A stretch of DNA of 64,000 nt from Buchnera aphidicola (Protaphis terricola) (GCF_964059145.1 NZ_OZ060405.1:124001-188000); one strand, 5' to 3'; counted from the stretch's first letter, positions 44,049 to 54,394 are shown. A program made the numbers and translations. Notes: generated by a model from the letters alone, not told the origin.

Positions 44049-44993
44049 ATGATTCATTTTTTTTTGACTCCATTATGTTTTTGGGGTATTTTTTTTTTAA
44101 TAATCACTATATCTATTTTTAGTAAATATATTTTTATGAGTAAAGTAAAACAATTTTTTTATTTATATCGTTGGTTTTTTAGTTATTTTTTTATTTTTTT
44201 TCTTTTTATTTTAGTATTTTGGATATTTATTTATAATATTCGTGGTGTTAATTTAGCTAATAAAAATATTATTTGTTTTTTGACTAGTTATTTATTGGAA
44301 ATTACACTTTCTATAGATAATATTTTTGCGTGGTTTATAGTTTTTAAATCATTGAACATACCAGTTATTTATCAAAAAAAAGTTTTATTATATGGTTTAT
44401 TAGGAGCTTTAATACTGCGTTTTATATTTTCTTTTTTTGGATCTTTTTTATTTTCTCATTGGCATTGGATGTTATATTTTTTTGGTATATTATTTATATT
44501 AATTAGTTTTAAAATGTTGTTTATGTCAACTAAAAAAGATAAGAATAAAAAAAATATTCATTTATCTTGGATTTATAAAATATTAAGGGTTACTAACCAT
44601 ACTGATTGTAAAGATTTTTTTGTAAAAATAAATGGTAAAATATTTTGTACACCTTTATTTATTGCTTTAATTTTTATAGAACTTAGTGACATTATATTTT
44701 CAGCTGATAGTATTCCAGCAATTTTTTCTGTTACTAATAATTTATTTATTATTTTATCATCCAATATTTTTTCAGTTTTAGGTTTAAGATTTATGTATTT
44801 ATTTATAGCTCCTATTATAAATAAATTTCCTATATTAGAATATGCTTTATCATTAATTTTAATGTTTATTGGAATTAAAATATTATTCGAAAAATTTATT
44901 ACTATTTCAACTACATTAACTTTTATTATTGTATTAATTATTTTAGTTATTGCATTTATAATAAATATTATTTTTTTTAATAAAAAAAAATAA
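44049..44993 (+). CDS. alx: TerC/Alx-family integral membrane protein
   Basis: Polytopic membrane protein of the TerC family, most similar to E. coli Alx (YgjT, 321 residues; 314 here), which is linked to manganese export and alkaline pH response. Eight to nine hydrophobic helices are visible. The conserved acidic motifs are intact: FLTSYLLEITLSIDNIFAW near residue 81 and ELSDIIFSADSIPAIFSVT near residue 217, followed by SNIFSVLGLRFMYLF. The cytoplasmic loop at about 158-195 includes DFFVKINGKIFCTP. A good AAGGAG site precedes the ATG. The E. coli alx leader riboswitch (PRE) is not evident in the 113-base upstream gap. Substrate in this organism is unknown. Confidence 0.85.
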   Translation: MIHFFLTPLCFWGIFFLIITISIFSKYIFMSKVKQFFYLYRWFFSYFFIFFLFILVFWIFIYNIRGVNLANKNIICFLTSYLLEITLSIDNIFAWFIVFKSLNIPVIYQKKVLLYGLLGALILRFIFSFFGSFLFSHWHWMLYFFGILFILISFKMLFMSTKKDKNKKNIHLSWIYKILRVTNHTDCKDFFVKINGKIFCTPLFIALIFIELSDIIFSADSIPAIFSVTNNLFIILSSNIFSVLGLRFMYLFIAPIINKFPILEYALSLILMFIGIKILFEKFITISTTLTFIIVLIILVIAFIINIIFFNKKK

Positions 44994-45021
44994 ACTTTTT
45001 AATTTTAAATAAGTTGGTAAT

Positions 45022-46269
45022 ATGCTTAAAAAAAATTTTTCTTTTTCTATGTGGATTAATTATTTAGAAAAATTAAAAAAAAAAAATCGAATTAATTTAT
45101 TCGATATTCAATATATTGCAAAAAAATTAGATGTATTAAATTTGAAAACTTTTTTTTTTACTATAGGGGGAACTAATGGAAAAGGAACAACATGTTTTAT
45201 GTTAGAAAAAATATTTCTAGATTCTGGTTATAAAGTAGGTTTATATACATCTCCGCATCTTTTAAATTTTATAGAACGTATTAGAATAAATGGATTATAT
45301 TTAAGTGAGTTAGAGTATGTTAATGCATTTATTAATGTATACTTTGCAAAATCTAATTATTCTTTAAGTTACTTTGAATTTATTACACTTTCAGCTTTAT
45401 TTTTATTTAAACATTATTCATTAGATATTATTATATTAGAAGTTGGATTAGGAGGAAGATTAGATGCTACAAATATTATAGATTCAGATATATCTGTAAT
45501 TACTAATATAGGAATTGATCATGTTTCAATATTAGGTTCAGATCGATTTAGTATTGCTCGTGAAAAGTCGGGAATTTTTAGAAAAAATAAAATTTCTGTA
45601 ATTGGAGAAAAAGACATTCCGTATTCTATATATGAAGAAGCAAAAAAAAAGAAAACAATATTAAAAATAATTGATAAAGATTGGTATTTGCAAGAATATA
45701 ATAATACATGGAATTTAATTCACCCTAAAATACAGTTATATAATTTACCTTTTCCTCATATACCAATTTTAAATACAGCTATTGCTTTAACTGCATGTTT
45801 TTATTCAGGTTTTAAAATTAATGAAAAAATTCTTCGATATTCTATAGCTACATTAAAATTACCAGGTAGATTTCAAGTTATTTCTTTTTTTCCTCATATT
45901 GTTCTTGATGTAGCTCATAATTCACATGCTGCTTTATATCTTTCAAAAAAAATTAGTAAAATGAATATAGAAGGTAATATATATGCATTATTTAGTTCAT
46001 TAAAAGATAAAGATATTTCATCTATTGTTAATTTATTAAAAAATCAAATTTACTTCTGGTATACTTTTCTTTTACCAACTAATCGTAGTGCAAATTTTAA
46101 TCAATTAAAACATAGTTTACCTAACCATAAAACATTTTTTTTTAATAATATTTATAGTGCTTGGAATAAATTAAAAAATCGAATAACTAAAAAAGATATG
46201 GTTTTAGTTTTTGGTTCTTTTATAACTGTTTCAGAATTTATTTTTATTAAAAAAAGAGAACTTGAATAA
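45022..46269 (+). CDS. folC: Dihydrofolate synthase / folylpolyglutamate synthase
   Basis: Adds glutamate to dihydropteroate and polyglutamylates folates; Mur-ligase fold. It has 415 residues (E. coli 422). The ATP-binding P-loop is TIGGTNGKGTTCFMLE near residue 46, followed by GLYTSPHLLNFIERIRING near residue 73. EVGLGGRLDATNIID near residue 140 and the C-terminal domain start LDVAHNSHAA near residue 293 are present. Near the start a run of twelve A's (45075-45086) encodes LKKKN in frame. The gene product is conserved, so the tract is currently in register, but it is a candidate site for slippage. Confidence 0.96.
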   Translation: MLKKNFSFSMWINYLEKLKKKNRINLFDIQYIAKKLDVLNLKTFFFTIGGTNGKGTTCFMLEKIFLDSGYKVGLYTSPHLLNFIERIRINGLYLSELEYVNAFINVYFAKSNYSLSYFEFITLSALFLFKHYSLDIIILEVGLGGRLDATNIIDSDISVITNIGIDHVSILGSDRFSIAREKSGIFRKNKISVIGEKDIPYSIYEEAKKKKTILKIIDKDWYLQEYNNTWNLIHPKIQLYNLPFPHIPILNTAIALTACFYSGFKINEKILRYSIATLKLPGRFQVISFFPHIVLDVAHNSHAALYLSKKISKMNIEGNIYALFSSLKDKDISSIVNLLKNQIYFWYTFLLPTNRSANFNQLKHSLPNHKTFFFNNIYSAWNKLKNRITKKDMVLVFGSFITVSEFIFIKKRELE

Positions 46270-46299
46270 TATAATAGAATATTGTTTTTTAGGAAAATT

Positions 46300-46761
46300 A
46301 TGATTTTAATAGATATTATTTTTTTTATAATTATCTTTTTTTCTATATTTTTAGGTATTTATAGAGGTTTTTTAAAAGAATTGATATTAATTTTTTTTTG
46401 GTTTTTTTTAATGAGTTTTTTCATTAACTATAAATATTTTAGTGTATTTAATTCTTTTATATTTTTAAAAAATAAAAAAATTTTAATAATTTTGAATATT
46501 ATTTTTTTATTTATATTAAGAATTATTTTAAATATTTTAGTAAAAAAAATAATTAAAAAATTTAAATTATCATATGCTAATATTATTTTAGGAGGTCTTT
46601 TTGGTTTATTTCGTGGATTAATATTAATAGTTATTTTTTTATTTTTTATTGATCAGTGTAATCATATTTTTTATTTAAATTTATTTAAAAAATCCTTTTT
46701 AATTCATATGCTAATATTATTACTTTTAAATAATAATTTTAATATTTTAAAATATTTTTAA
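46300..46761 (+). CDS. cvpA: CvpA-family membrane protein (colicin V production)
   Basis: Four-helix inner-membrane protein of the CvpA family; precise molecular role unsettled, linked to colicin V secretion and envelope stress tolerance in E. coli. The ATG at 46300, with AGGA 5 bases upstream, gives 153 residues (E. coli 162) and aligns MILIDIIFFIIIFFS with the E. coli start. An upstream in-frame TTG at 46282 would add six unmatched residues. The signature GLFGLFRGLILI is near residue 104. purF, which follows cvpA in E. coli, is missing; instead cvpA converges on prs. Confidence 0.87.
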   Translation: MILIDIIFFIIIFFSIFLGIYRGFLKELILIFFWFFLMSFFINYKYFSVFNSFIFLKNKKILIILNIIFLFILRIILNILVKKIIKKFKLSYANIILGGLFGLFRGLILIVIFLFFIDQCNHIFYLNLFKKSFLIHMLILLLLNNNFNILKYF

Positions 46762-46765
46762 ATTG

Positions 46766-46801
46766 CTAAGCACATTAGCTTTAAGGGTATAGTGTGCTTA
46801 G
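46766..46801. terminator. Hairpin between convergent cvpA and prs
   Basis: A 9-bp perfect stem (CTAAGCACA at 46766-46774 with its complement at 46793-46801) and an 18-base loop, in the 51-base gap between the two stop codons. It is the only GC-containing element there and sits where a bidirectional terminator would be expected. T-runs on either side are short, so efficiency is uncertain. Confidence 0.65.
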
Positions 46802-46812
46802 AATCAGTAATT

Positions 46813-47760
46813 TTAATGTTCAAACATTGCAGAAATAGATTCCTCATTGCTAATACGTCTTATAGCTTCTGCTAGCATTCCAGCTAATGTAAGAGTTCGG
46901 ACATTTGGTAATAATTTAATTTTTTTTTGTAATGGAATTGTATCACATACTACAACTTCATCAATAACAGAGCATTTTAAATTTTCTGGTGCTTCACCTG
47001 AAAAAATAGGATGTGTAGCATATGCAAATACTCTTTTTGCTCCTCTTTCTTTAAGAGCTTCTGCAGCTTTACAAAGAGTCCCTCCAGTATCAATCATATC
47101 ATCAACTAAAATACAATCTCGATTTTCAACATCTCCAATAATGTGCATTACTTGAGAAATATTTGGTCGTGGTCTTCTTTTATCTATAATAGCCATATCA
47201 GTATCATATAAAAGTTTAGCAATAGCTCTTGCTCTTATTACTCCTCCTATATCTGGAGAAACAACAATAGGATTTTTTAGCTCTCTTTGTAACATATCTT
47301 CTAAAAGTATTAAACTACCAAATACATTATCTACAGGAACATCAAAAAAACCTTGAATTTGCTCAGCATGAAGATCAACCGTTAATACACGATCTACACC
47401 AATACTGGATAAAAAATCAGCTACAACTTTAGCTGTTATAGGTACCCGTGCGGATCTTACACGTCTATCTTGACGTGAGTATCCAAAATAAGGTATTACG
47501 GCTGTAATTCTTCCTGCTGAAGCTCTTCTTAAAGCATCTATCATTACAACTAATTCCATTATATTATCATTTGTTGGAGAACAAGTAGATTGGATAATAA
47601 ATACATCACTTCCCCTAACATTTTCATTAATCTGAACACTAATTTCACCATCGCTAAATCGGCCTACAGATGCATTTCCTAAATTCGTGTAAAGTCTATG
47701 AGCGATAAATTTTGCTAGCTTTGGAATAGAATTCCCAGCAAATAATTTCATATCTGACAT
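46813..47760 (-). CDS. prs: Ribose-phosphate pyrophosphokinase (PRPP synthetase)
   Basis: Makes PRPP from ribose 5-phosphate and ATP for nucleotide, histidine, tryptophan and NAD synthesis. It has 315 residues, the same as E. coli and nearly identical over long stretches. Landmarks are [10 protein letters not shown] at the start, [17 protein letters not shown] near residue 96 (flexible/ATP loop), [13 protein letters not shown] near residue 126, and the PRPP-binding loop [12 protein letters not shown] near residue 216. Conservation is much higher than in its neighbours. It is downstream of ispE on the minus strand with a 28-base gap. Confidence 0.98.
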   Translation of the reverse strand: MSDMKLFAGNSIPKLAKFIAHRLYTNLGNASVGRFSDGEISVQINENVRGSDVFIIQSTCSPTNDNIMELVVMIDALRRASAGRITAVIPYFGYSRQDRRVRSARVPITAKVVADFLSSIGVDRVLTVDLHAEQIQGFFDVPVDNVFGSLILLEDMLQRELKNPIVVSPDIGGVIRARAIAKLLYDTDMAIIDKRRPRPNISQVMHIIGDVENRDCILVDDMIDTGGTLCKAAEALKERGAKRVFAYATHPIFSGEAPENLKCSVIDEVVVCDTIPLQKKIKLLPNVRTLTLAGMLAEAIRRISNEESISAMFEH

Positions 47761-47788
47761 ATAAACCTTGTATTAAAAATAATTTTTT

Positions 47789-48667
47789 TCATTGAAAATA
47801 TGTATATTTTTTTTTATAAAAAATATTATGCAATGGAGAAGTATTAACACTTTTAGTAATAAATCCTTGTATATTTTTAGGGAGCAAAGAAAATATTTTT
47901 TGAGCAGATACTTTATCGTTGAATTCTGAAAAAACACAGGATCCTGTTCCAGTCATTCGAGTAGGTGCATAATAAGATAAAATAGAGATTAGTTTTTTAA
48001 TTTTTATAAATTTTTTACTAACTATATTTTCAAAATCATTACTAAATGGAGTTTTTAATAATAATTCAATTGATTTTTTTGGATGTTTTTTTATAAAAAA
48101 TGAATTATAAAATATATGTTTTGTTAATATTTTAATATTAGGATATATAATTAAATACCATTTTTTTTTATTTTCAATTGGATGCAATATTTCTCCTATT
48201 CCTTCAATAATTGATGTTCTACCCATAATAAAAGCTGGAATATCAGATCCTATTTTTAAACTAAATTGAGCTAATTGTTTTAATGTAAATTTTGTTTTCC
48301 ATAATTTATTTAATACAATTAGTGTTGTAGCTGCATTAGAAGAACCCCCCCCTAATCCACTTCCTATTGGTATTTTTTTATTTAAAAATATTTTAGCACC
48401 TAAAGTAGTACAATGCATTTTTTTATAATATAATGCTTTTGATTTTAATAAATGTGCTGCTTGAATAATAATATTATTTGTATTGGAAATAGATTTTTTT
48501 TTACTAAATAATTTGATGTTTCCTGTTTTATTTGGAATGATTTCTAATGTATCACCATAATTAAGAAATTGAAATAAGCTTTGTATATAATGATATCCAT
48601 CTTTACGAATACCTGTAATATACAAAAATAAGTTAATTTTTGCAGGAGAAGGCCATATATATTTCAT
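47789..48667 (-). CDS. ispE: 4-diphosphocytidyl-2-C-methyl-D-erythritol kinase
   Basis: GHMP kinase of the MEP isoprenoid pathway, upstream of the step performed by IspH (also in this window). It has 292 residues (E. coli 283). The N-terminal motif WPSPAKINLFLYITG and substrate segment KDGYHYIQSLFQFL are conserved. The ATP-binding glycine-rich loop is PIGSGLGGGSSNAA near residue 95, and TRMTGTGSCVF near residue 245 is the third GHMP motif. In E. coli lolB and hemA separate ispE from prfA; here a 189-base AT-rich gap does. Confidence 0.96.
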   Translation of the reverse strand: MKYIWPSPAKINLFLYITGIRKDGYHYIQSLFQFLNYGDTLEIIPNKTGNIKLFSKKKSISNTNNIIIQAAHLLKSKALYYKKMHCTTLGAKIFLNKKIPIGSGLGGGSSNAATTLIVLNKLWKTKFTLKQLAQFSLKIGSDIPAFIMGRTSIIEGIGEILHPIENKKKWYLIIYPNIKILTKHIFYNSFFIKKHPKKSIELLLKTPFSNDFENIVSKKFIKIKKLISILSYYAPTRMTGTGSCVFSEFNDKVSAQKIFSLLPKNIQGFITKSVNTSPLHNIFYKKKYTYFQ

Positions 48668-48856
48668 TTTTATTATTTATTTTAAAAATTATTTTTTATG
48701 TTAATATTTATATTTATTAAGAAAATTTTAAAATGATATAATCATTTTATTATAAATTTATAAATATATTATTATTTTACTTTTATAGTAGTATTTATTA
48801 TTAATAAAAAATATTATTTAAGCTATATTTTTTTATTTAAAAAAGGATAATATTAT

Positions 48857-49942
48857 ATGAATTCTTCTATTATTAGTAAATTAAAATCTTTAAAATATAG
48901 ATACCAAGAAATTGAAGTATTACTTACGCAAAAAGATACAATATCAGATCAAAATAAGTTGAAAAATTTATCTAAAGAATATTTACAGCTTTCTGAAGTT
49001 ATTAAATATTTTATTAAATGGGAAAAAATAAAAAAAGATCTTAAAAATATTCGTTCTTTATTTAATGATTTAGAAATGCATGATATTGCTAAAGAAGAGT
49101 ATTATATAGTTAAAAAAGAAAAAAAAAAATTAGAAAAAAAAATTAAAATATTATTATTACCAAAAGATCCTAATGATGAACATAGTTGTTTTATTGAAAT
49201 CCGTTCAGGAACAGGAGGAGATGAATCATCTATTTTTGCAGGTCAATTAGTAAGAATGTATATAAGATATGCTGAAAGTTGTATGTGGAAAACAAAGGTT
49301 ATTAGTTCTAGTGAAAATGAAAAAGGAGGTTTTAAAGAAATAATAATAAAAATAACAGGAAAAGGTGCTTCTGGACGTTTAAAATTCGAATCAGGAGGTC
49401 ATCGTGTTCAAAGAGTTCCAGAAACTGAATCACAAGGAAGAATTCATACTTCAACATGTACTATTGCTATTATGCCAGTTCAACCTGAAACAAAAAAAGA
49501 TGAAATTAATTTATCTGATTTAAAAATCGATACATTTCGATCATCTGGTGCTGGTGGTCAGCATGTAAATACTACTGATTCAGCAATTCGAATTACACAT
49601 CTTCCTACTGGAAATGTAGTAGAATGCCAAGATGAGCGATCACAGCATAAAAATAAATCAAAAGCTTTATCTATTTTATCTGCTCGTTTATATGCTGAAA
49701 AATTAGCAAAGGATCAACAAGAAAATTCTTCTATGAGACGAAATTTATTAGGTAGTGGATCAAGATCAGATAGAAATAGAACATATAATTTTCCGCAAAA
49801 TAGAATTACAGATCATAGAATTAATTTAACTATATATAAGCTAGACGAAGTTTTAGAGGGAAATTTAGATTTACTTATTAAACCGATACTTCATGAGTAT
49901 CAGGCAGATATGCTTTCTACTTTATCTAAATTTGAATTATGA
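48857..49942 (+). CDS. prfA: Peptide chain release factor 1
   Basis: Recognises UAA and UAG stop codons and triggers peptide release. It has 361 residues (E. coli 360). The PxT-type anticodon motif is in [14 protein letters not shown] with Pro188-Glu189-Thr190. The universal GGQ is at 233-235 in [10 protein letters not shown], whose Gln is the methylation target of PrmC, encoded immediately after with a four-base overlap. The coding sequence contains an 11-A tract (49119-49129) and a 9-A tract (49134-49142) encoding the lysine-rich stretch near residues 86-96; both are in frame as read. An AAAAGGATAA site precedes the ATG. Confidence 0.98.
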   Translation: MNSSIISKLKSLKYRYQEIEVLLTQKDTISDQNKLKNLSKEYLQLSEVIKYFIKWEKIKKDLKNIRSLFNDLEMHDIAKEEYYIVKKEKKKLEKKIKILLLPKDPNDEHSCFIEIRSGTGGDESSIFAGQLVRMYIRYAESCMWKTKVISSSENEKGGFKEIIIKITGKGASGRLKFESGGHRVQRVPETESQGRIHTSTCTIAIMPVQPETKKDEINLSDLKIDTFRSSGAGGQHVNTTDSAIRITHLPTGNVVECQDERSQHKNKSKALSILSARLYAEKLAKDQQENSSMRRNLLGSGSRSDRNRTYNFPQNRITDHRINLTIYKLDEVLEGNLDLLIKPILHEYQADMLSTLSKFEL

Positions 49943-50766
49943 AAATATATCAATGGTTAAAAAAATCGATTAAGATATTATCTTATCTTGACAATCCCCG
50001 ATATGAAGCTGAAATATTATTAAGTCATGTTTTAAAATGTACACGATCTTGGATTATAGCTTTTGATGAAACAGAAATAAATGAATTATCTCAGAAAAAA
50101 TTAAATAATTTTGTTTATCGTAGATCTATAGGCGAACCTATGGCTTATATATTAGGTAAAAAAGACTTTTGGTCTTTATCTCTATCTATTTCTAAAGACA
50201 CTTTAATTCCAAGACCAGATACAGAAATTTTAGTAGAAAAAGTATTATCTAAAATTAATAAAAATAAAAAATATATTCTTGATTTAGGTACTGGATGTGG
50301 TGCTATTGGATTAGCATTAGCGAGTATTTCTCCAAATTTTCGTATTATAGCTGTTGACAATTCAAATAAAGCTATTAAAATAGCTAAATTAAATGCGTTT
50401 AAATTAAATTTAAATAATATTACTTTTCATTACAGTAATTGGTTTTCAAATATTAATAAAAAGTTTCATATTATTGTTAGTAACCCGCCATATATTAGTT
50501 TAAAAGAAATAAAACTTTTAAAAAAAAATATTTTTTTTGAACCATTAAATGCTTTAATTTCAAAAAAAAATGGACTAAAAGATATAGAATTAATTATAAA
50601 ACAAGCAAAAAATTTTTTATTTAATCAAGGATGGCTTTTTATTGAGCATGGTTGGAAACAAAAATTAAAAGTTCAATTTTTATTCAAAAAATATAGTTTT
50701 TTTAATATAAAATCTTATAAAGATTATTCAGGTAATGATCGTGTCACTATTGGACAAAAAAAATAA
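49939..50766 (+). CDS. prmC: Peptide chain release factor N5-glutamine methyltransferase
   Basis: Methylates the GGQ glutamine of release factors using SAM. It has 275 residues (E. coli 277). SAM motif I is [17 protein letters not shown] near residue 113, and the catalytic NPPY motif is at 182-185 in [10 protein letters not shown]. The N-terminal helical release-factor-binding domain includes [16 protein letters not shown]. The start overlaps the prfA stop, so the enzyme and its substrate are co-translated. Confidence 0.97.
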   Translation: MKIYQWLKKSIKILSYLDNPRYEAEILLSHVLKCTRSWIIAFDETEINELSQKKLNNFVYRRSIGEPMAYILGKKDFWSLSLSISKDTLIPRPDTEILVEKVLSKINKNKKYILDLGTGCGAIGLALASISPNFRIIAVDNSNKAIKIAKLNAFKLNLNNITFHYSNWFSNINKKFHIIVSNPPYISLKEIKLLKKNIFFEPLNALISKKNGLKDIELIIKQAKNFLFNQGWLFIEHGWKQKLKVQFLFKKYSFFNIKSYKDYSGNDRVTIGQKK

Positions 50767-50841
50767 AAAAATTGTTTAATAATAATCTTATTAAAAAATT
50801 TTAAAATAATTTTTTTACTACTTAAAAGTATTGATGTAATT

Positions 50842-51651
50842 ATGAAATCTTTTTCGAAAATTAATTTATCTAAGTTATCAATTTTAACTTCTATTATTTC
50901 TGCTTCTCAATTTATTCGAAGTGATTTTCCTTCAGATCTTGTAATTTTAGATGTATCTAATAAAGTTAAAGAAGCGAAATCTTATATTTCATCTGAAATA
51001 GAACCGAGTCAAAAATTAAAAAAATTATTAGATTTATTTTATAAAAATTGGAAATTTGGTGGAGCAAGTGGTATTTATAAACTTTCAGATGTGTTATGGG
51101 TTGATCATGTATTAAAAACAGGAAAAGGTACTGCTATATCTTTAGGTATTATTTTATTACATATTGCAAAAGAATTAAATTTGCCATTATATCCTGTTGC
51201 TTTTCCTACTCAATTAATTTTAAGAGCTGATGGAATAGATAAAAAAAACCTTTTAATTAATCCATTTAATGGTGATATATTAGATCAACATACATTAGAA
51301 GTATGGTTAAAAGGAAATATTAGTCCAATGGCAAAATTATATGAAAATGATTTGTGTAAAGCCGAATCTATTACTATTATCTTAAAGATGTTAAATACTT
51401 TAAAATCAGCTTTAATGGAAGAAAAAAATATGGAGTTAGCATTAAATGTTAGTAATTTACTTTTACAAATTAATCCTAACGATCCATATGAAATGCGTGA
51501 TCGCGGTTTAATTCATGCACATTTAGATTGTAATCATGTTGCTCTGAAAGATTTAATTTATTTTGTTGAACATTGTCCAGAAGATCCTATTAGTGAAATT
51601 ATTAAAGTTCAGATTCATTCTATTGAACAAAAAAAAATAATATTACATTAA
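50842..51651 (+). CDS. sirB1: SirB1-family transglutaminase-like/TPR protein
   Basis: Conserved protein of the SirB1 (YchA) family, 269 residues as in E. coli. The N-terminal transglutaminase-like region includes WKFGGASGIYKLSDVLWVDHVL and KTGKGTAISLGIILLHIAKEL. The C-terminal TPR-like part includes LLLQINPNDPYEMRDRGLIHAHLDC. Function is unresolved even in E. coli. It follows prmC, as in the E. coli prfA-prmC-sirB2-sirB1 order, with sirB2 absent. It converges on nadE with three bases between stop codons. Confidence 0.88.
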   Translation: MKSFSKINLSKLSILTSIISASQFIRSDFPSDLVILDVSNKVKEAKSYISSEIEPSQKLKKLLDLFYKNWKFGGASGIYKLSDVLWVDHVLKTGKGTAISLGIILLHIAKELNLPLYPVAFPTQLILRADGIDKKNLLINPFNGDILDQHTLEVWLKGNISPMAKLYENDLCKAESITIILKMLNTLKSALMEEKNMELALNVSNLLLQINPNDPYEMRDRGLIHAHLDCNHVALKDLIYFVEHCPEDPISEIIKVQIHSIEQKKIILH

Positions 51652-51654
51652 AAT

Positions 51655-52461
51655 TTATCCAAGATTAATTATATTTCTTTTATGTTCTGAATTTAAATAA
51701 AGTTTTTCAATTATTTTTTTATCAGATATTTTAATTTTTCTTCCTTCTAAATAAGAATCAATTATGTTATATTTAATACCTAAAGCAAATTCATCTGGTT
51801 GTTGTGGTTTATTATCTTCAAGATCTGCAGTAGGTGTTTTCATATATAAAAATTTAGGACAATTTAATTTTTTTAATAATAGTTGAATTTGTCTTTTATT
51901 TAATTTAGATATTAAATTTATATCTATTCCATGGTCACCATGTTTAGTAAAAAACCCTGTAATAATTTCTGCCGCATTACCTGTACCTATAACTATCCCA
52001 TTCTCTATTGCAGAAATACTATATTGAACTTTCATTCTTTCTCTTGCTTTTTCATTACCTTTTATGTAGTCTGAAATTTTAATACCTGCTTTTTTTAATG
52101 ATTTTTCACTGCTTACTACAGCGTTTTTAATATTAATTGTAAAAACTTTATCTGGTTTAATAAAATCAATCACTTTCTTACAATCTTTTTCATCTTTTTG
52201 AATACCATATGGCAATCTTAATGCAATAAATTTATAAGATTGTTTTTTTTGTTCTTTACGTATTTGATTAATTGTAATTTGGCATAATTTACCTGTTAAA
52301 GTCGAATCTTGACCACCACTAATAGCTACAATTAAAGATGTTATATGAGTATTTTTCAAAAGATATTGTTTTAGTTTAAATATACGATTTGAAATTTCTA
52401 TTTTTGGTATAATTTTTGGTTTTACGCCTAATAGTTTTATAATTTTTTTTTGTAATTTCAT
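51655..52461 (-). CDS. nadE: NH3-dependent NAD+ synthetase
   Basis: Amidates nicotinic acid adenine dinucleotide to NAD+ using ammonia and ATP. It has 268 residues (E. coli 275). The PP-loop is [14 protein letters not shown] near residue 46. [18 protein letters not shown] near residue 138 and the [20 protein letters not shown] motif near residue 159 are conserved, as is the C-terminal region [11 protein letters not shown]. It is divergent from ackA with 144 bases between the starts. Confidence 0.96.
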   Translation of the reverse strand: MKLQKKIIKLLGVKPKIIPKIEISNRIFKLKQYLLKNTHITSLIVAISGGQDSTLTGKLCQITINQIRKEQKKQSYKFIALRLPYGIQKDEKDCKKVIDFIKPDKVFTINIKNAVVSSEKSLKKAGIKISDYIKGNEKARERMKVQYSISAIENGIVIGTGNAAEIITGFFTKHGDHGIDINLISKLNKRQIQLLLKKLNCPKFLYMKTPTADLEDNKPQQPDEFALGIKYNIIDSYLEGRKIKISDKKIIEKLYLNSEHKRNIINLG

Positions 52462-52605
52462 ATTATTGAGCTGTGAATTTATTTATAAAAATGTTTTTTT
52501 CTGTTAGATTGTATTTTTTATTTTATTAATTATTATATATTAAGTAATTTTTTAAATATATAAATAATTATTTTAAGTATATTCAAATAACATTGGTAAA
52601 TCATA

Positions 52606-53805
52606 TTGAATAATTTAATTCTTGTATTAAATTGTGGAAGTTCTTCTATAAAATTTTCTATACTAAATCCAAATACTGAAAAAAAATATTTATCTGGTTT
52701 AGTAGAATGTTTATTTTTAAAAAAAACGTATATTAAATGGGAGTATTTAGGGGTAAAATATAAAAAATGTGTTGGTTCTAATATATCTCATGAATATGCT
52801 TTAAATTTTATTTTTAAGGAAGTTTTATCTAAAATAGAAAATATATATAATAATATTATAGGCATAGGACATAGAGTAGTTCATGGTGGTGAAAAAATTA
52901 AAGAATCTATTTTAGTAAATCATGAAGTTATAGATTTAATTAAACAAGCTATTTTATTCGCTCCATTGCATAATCCTGCAAATTTAATAGGAATTAAAAT
53001 AGTTATTAATCAGTTTCCTCATTTATCAAAAAAAAATGTAGCAGTTTTTGACACCTCTTTTTATCAAAAAATGCCTAAAACTTCTTTTTTATATGCTATT
53101 CCGTATATATTTTATAAAAAACATCATATTCGACGATACGGTGCACATGGAATTAGTCATAATTATGTTTCACATGTAGCATCAGTTATGTTAAATAAAG
53201 ATTTTGATTCATTAAATATTATTACATGTCATTTAGGTAATGGTGCTTCAATTTCTGCTATTCGAAATGGAGTTTGCGTTGATACATCTATGGGTTTAAC
53301 GCCTCTAGAAGGTTTAGTTATGGGTACAAGAAGCGGTGATATTGATCCATCAGTTATTTTTTTTATGTATAAAAAACTAGGAATTAATATTGATAAAATT
53401 AATCATATATTAACACAAGAATCTGGTTTATTAGGATTAAGTGGAGTTAGTAGTGATTTTAGATATCTTGAAAAAAATTATTTATCTAATAAACAAGTTA
53501 AATTATCTGTAGATATTTTTTGTTACCGATTATCTAAGTATATTTCTTCTTATATGTGTTTAATGGATAAAAAATTAGATTCTTTAGTATTTACTGGAGG
53601 TATTGGTGAAAATGTACCTTTAATTAGAGATATAACATTATCTAAATTATCTATAATGGGCTTTAAAATTAATATTAAAAAAAATATATTAATAAAAAAT
53701 GGAAAAAGTGGATTAATTACAATAAAAAATTCTATCCCAGTTTTAGTTATTCCAACTAATGAAGAATTATTAATAGCAAAAGAAACTATAAAAATAATTA
53801 GTTAA
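52606..53805 (+). CDS. ackA: Acetate kinase (TTG start)
   Basis: Interconverts acetate + ATP and acetyl phosphate + ADP, working with Pta. It has 399 residues (E. coli 400). The N-terminal signature LILVLNCGSSSIKFSIL, GIGHRVVHGGE near residue 87, ITCHLGNGASISAIRNG near residue 205, and FTGGIGENVPLIR near residue 325 are all present. The start appears to be TTG at 52606, as an in-frame stop lies only three codons upstream and no ATG/GTG is available; the ribosome-binding site is very weak. It is followed by a long spacer and then a shortened pta. Confidence 0.95.
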   Translation: MNNLILVLNCGSSSIKFSILNPNTEKKYLSGLVECLFLKKTYIKWEYLGVKYKKCVGSNISHEYALNFIFKEVLSKIENIYNNIIGIGHRVVHGGEKIKESILVNHEVIDLIKQAILFAPLHNPANLIGIKIVINQFPHLSKKNVAVFDTSFYQKMPKTSFLYAIPYIFYKKHHIRRYGAHGISHNYVSHVASVMLNKDFDSLNIITCHLGNGASISAIRNGVCVDTSMGLTPLEGLVMGTRSGDIDPSVIFFMYKKLGINIDKINHILTQESGLLGLSGVSSDFRYLEKNYLSNKQVKLSVDIFCYRLSKYISSYMCLMDKKLDSLVFTGGIGENVPLIRDITLSKLSIMGFKINIKKNILIKNGKSGLITIKNSIPVLVIPTNEELLIAKETIKIIS

Positions 53806-54394
53806 TATAATTATTATATTAGTTTTTATATTTTATAATGTTATTTTATATATTATAATATTAAATATTTTAGATGAAAATATTGGATTAAGTATTATTA
53901 CTATAATTTTAATTTTTATAATTAATTAAACAATAAAATATAATTTTATAAAAATATTGTATATTTTGAATAATATTAAAAAATGCAGGTCTTATTGAAA
54001 TTAAAAAAATTTTTTCTAATTTATTCTGTAGGAAAAAATTTATATATCTATAATATAGATTTTTAATTTTTTATATGAAAAATTTTTAATTTAGAAAATA
54101 TAAATATATTTTTTTAATTAATATATATCAATATCAAATTTTTATAAATATTTTATTTATTATATTTAAAATTAATTAAATTAGAAGAATTATTTTAATA
54201 GATATATTTTAATTAATAAAAATATTCAATATTTATTTAGTTATTTTAAATATTAATATTCCTATTTTTTATTAAATATAATATATCATTAACTTTACAT
54301 CGATTAGAAAAATTTAATTTCAATATTAATTATTATCAATAATAATATTTACATTAATAAATCAATTAAATATATTTTTTTAAAGGATATAATC
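53806..54394. other. Long AT-rich spacer between ackA and pta, probable remnant of the pta 5' half
   Basis: These 589 bases are almost entirely A/T, with stops in every frame and no RNA gene, hairpin or protein similarity that I can recognise. In E. coli ackA and pta are separated by a short gap, and Pta has about 375 extra N-terminal residues relative to the protein here. The simplest reading is that part of the 5' half of pta was deleted and the rest eroded beyond recognition. A ribosome-binding site (AAAGGA near 54382) at its right end serves the shortened gene. Confidence 0.6.

Noticed and set aside
46282..46299. TTG start of cvpA six codons upstream
   Set aside because: The ATG at 46300 is better placed relative to AGGA and aligns with the family N terminus.
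53982..54066. Short open frame (about 27 codons) in the ackA-pta spacer
   Set aside because: No ribosome-binding site, no similarity to Pta or anything else recognised, and composition typical of random AT-rich sequence.
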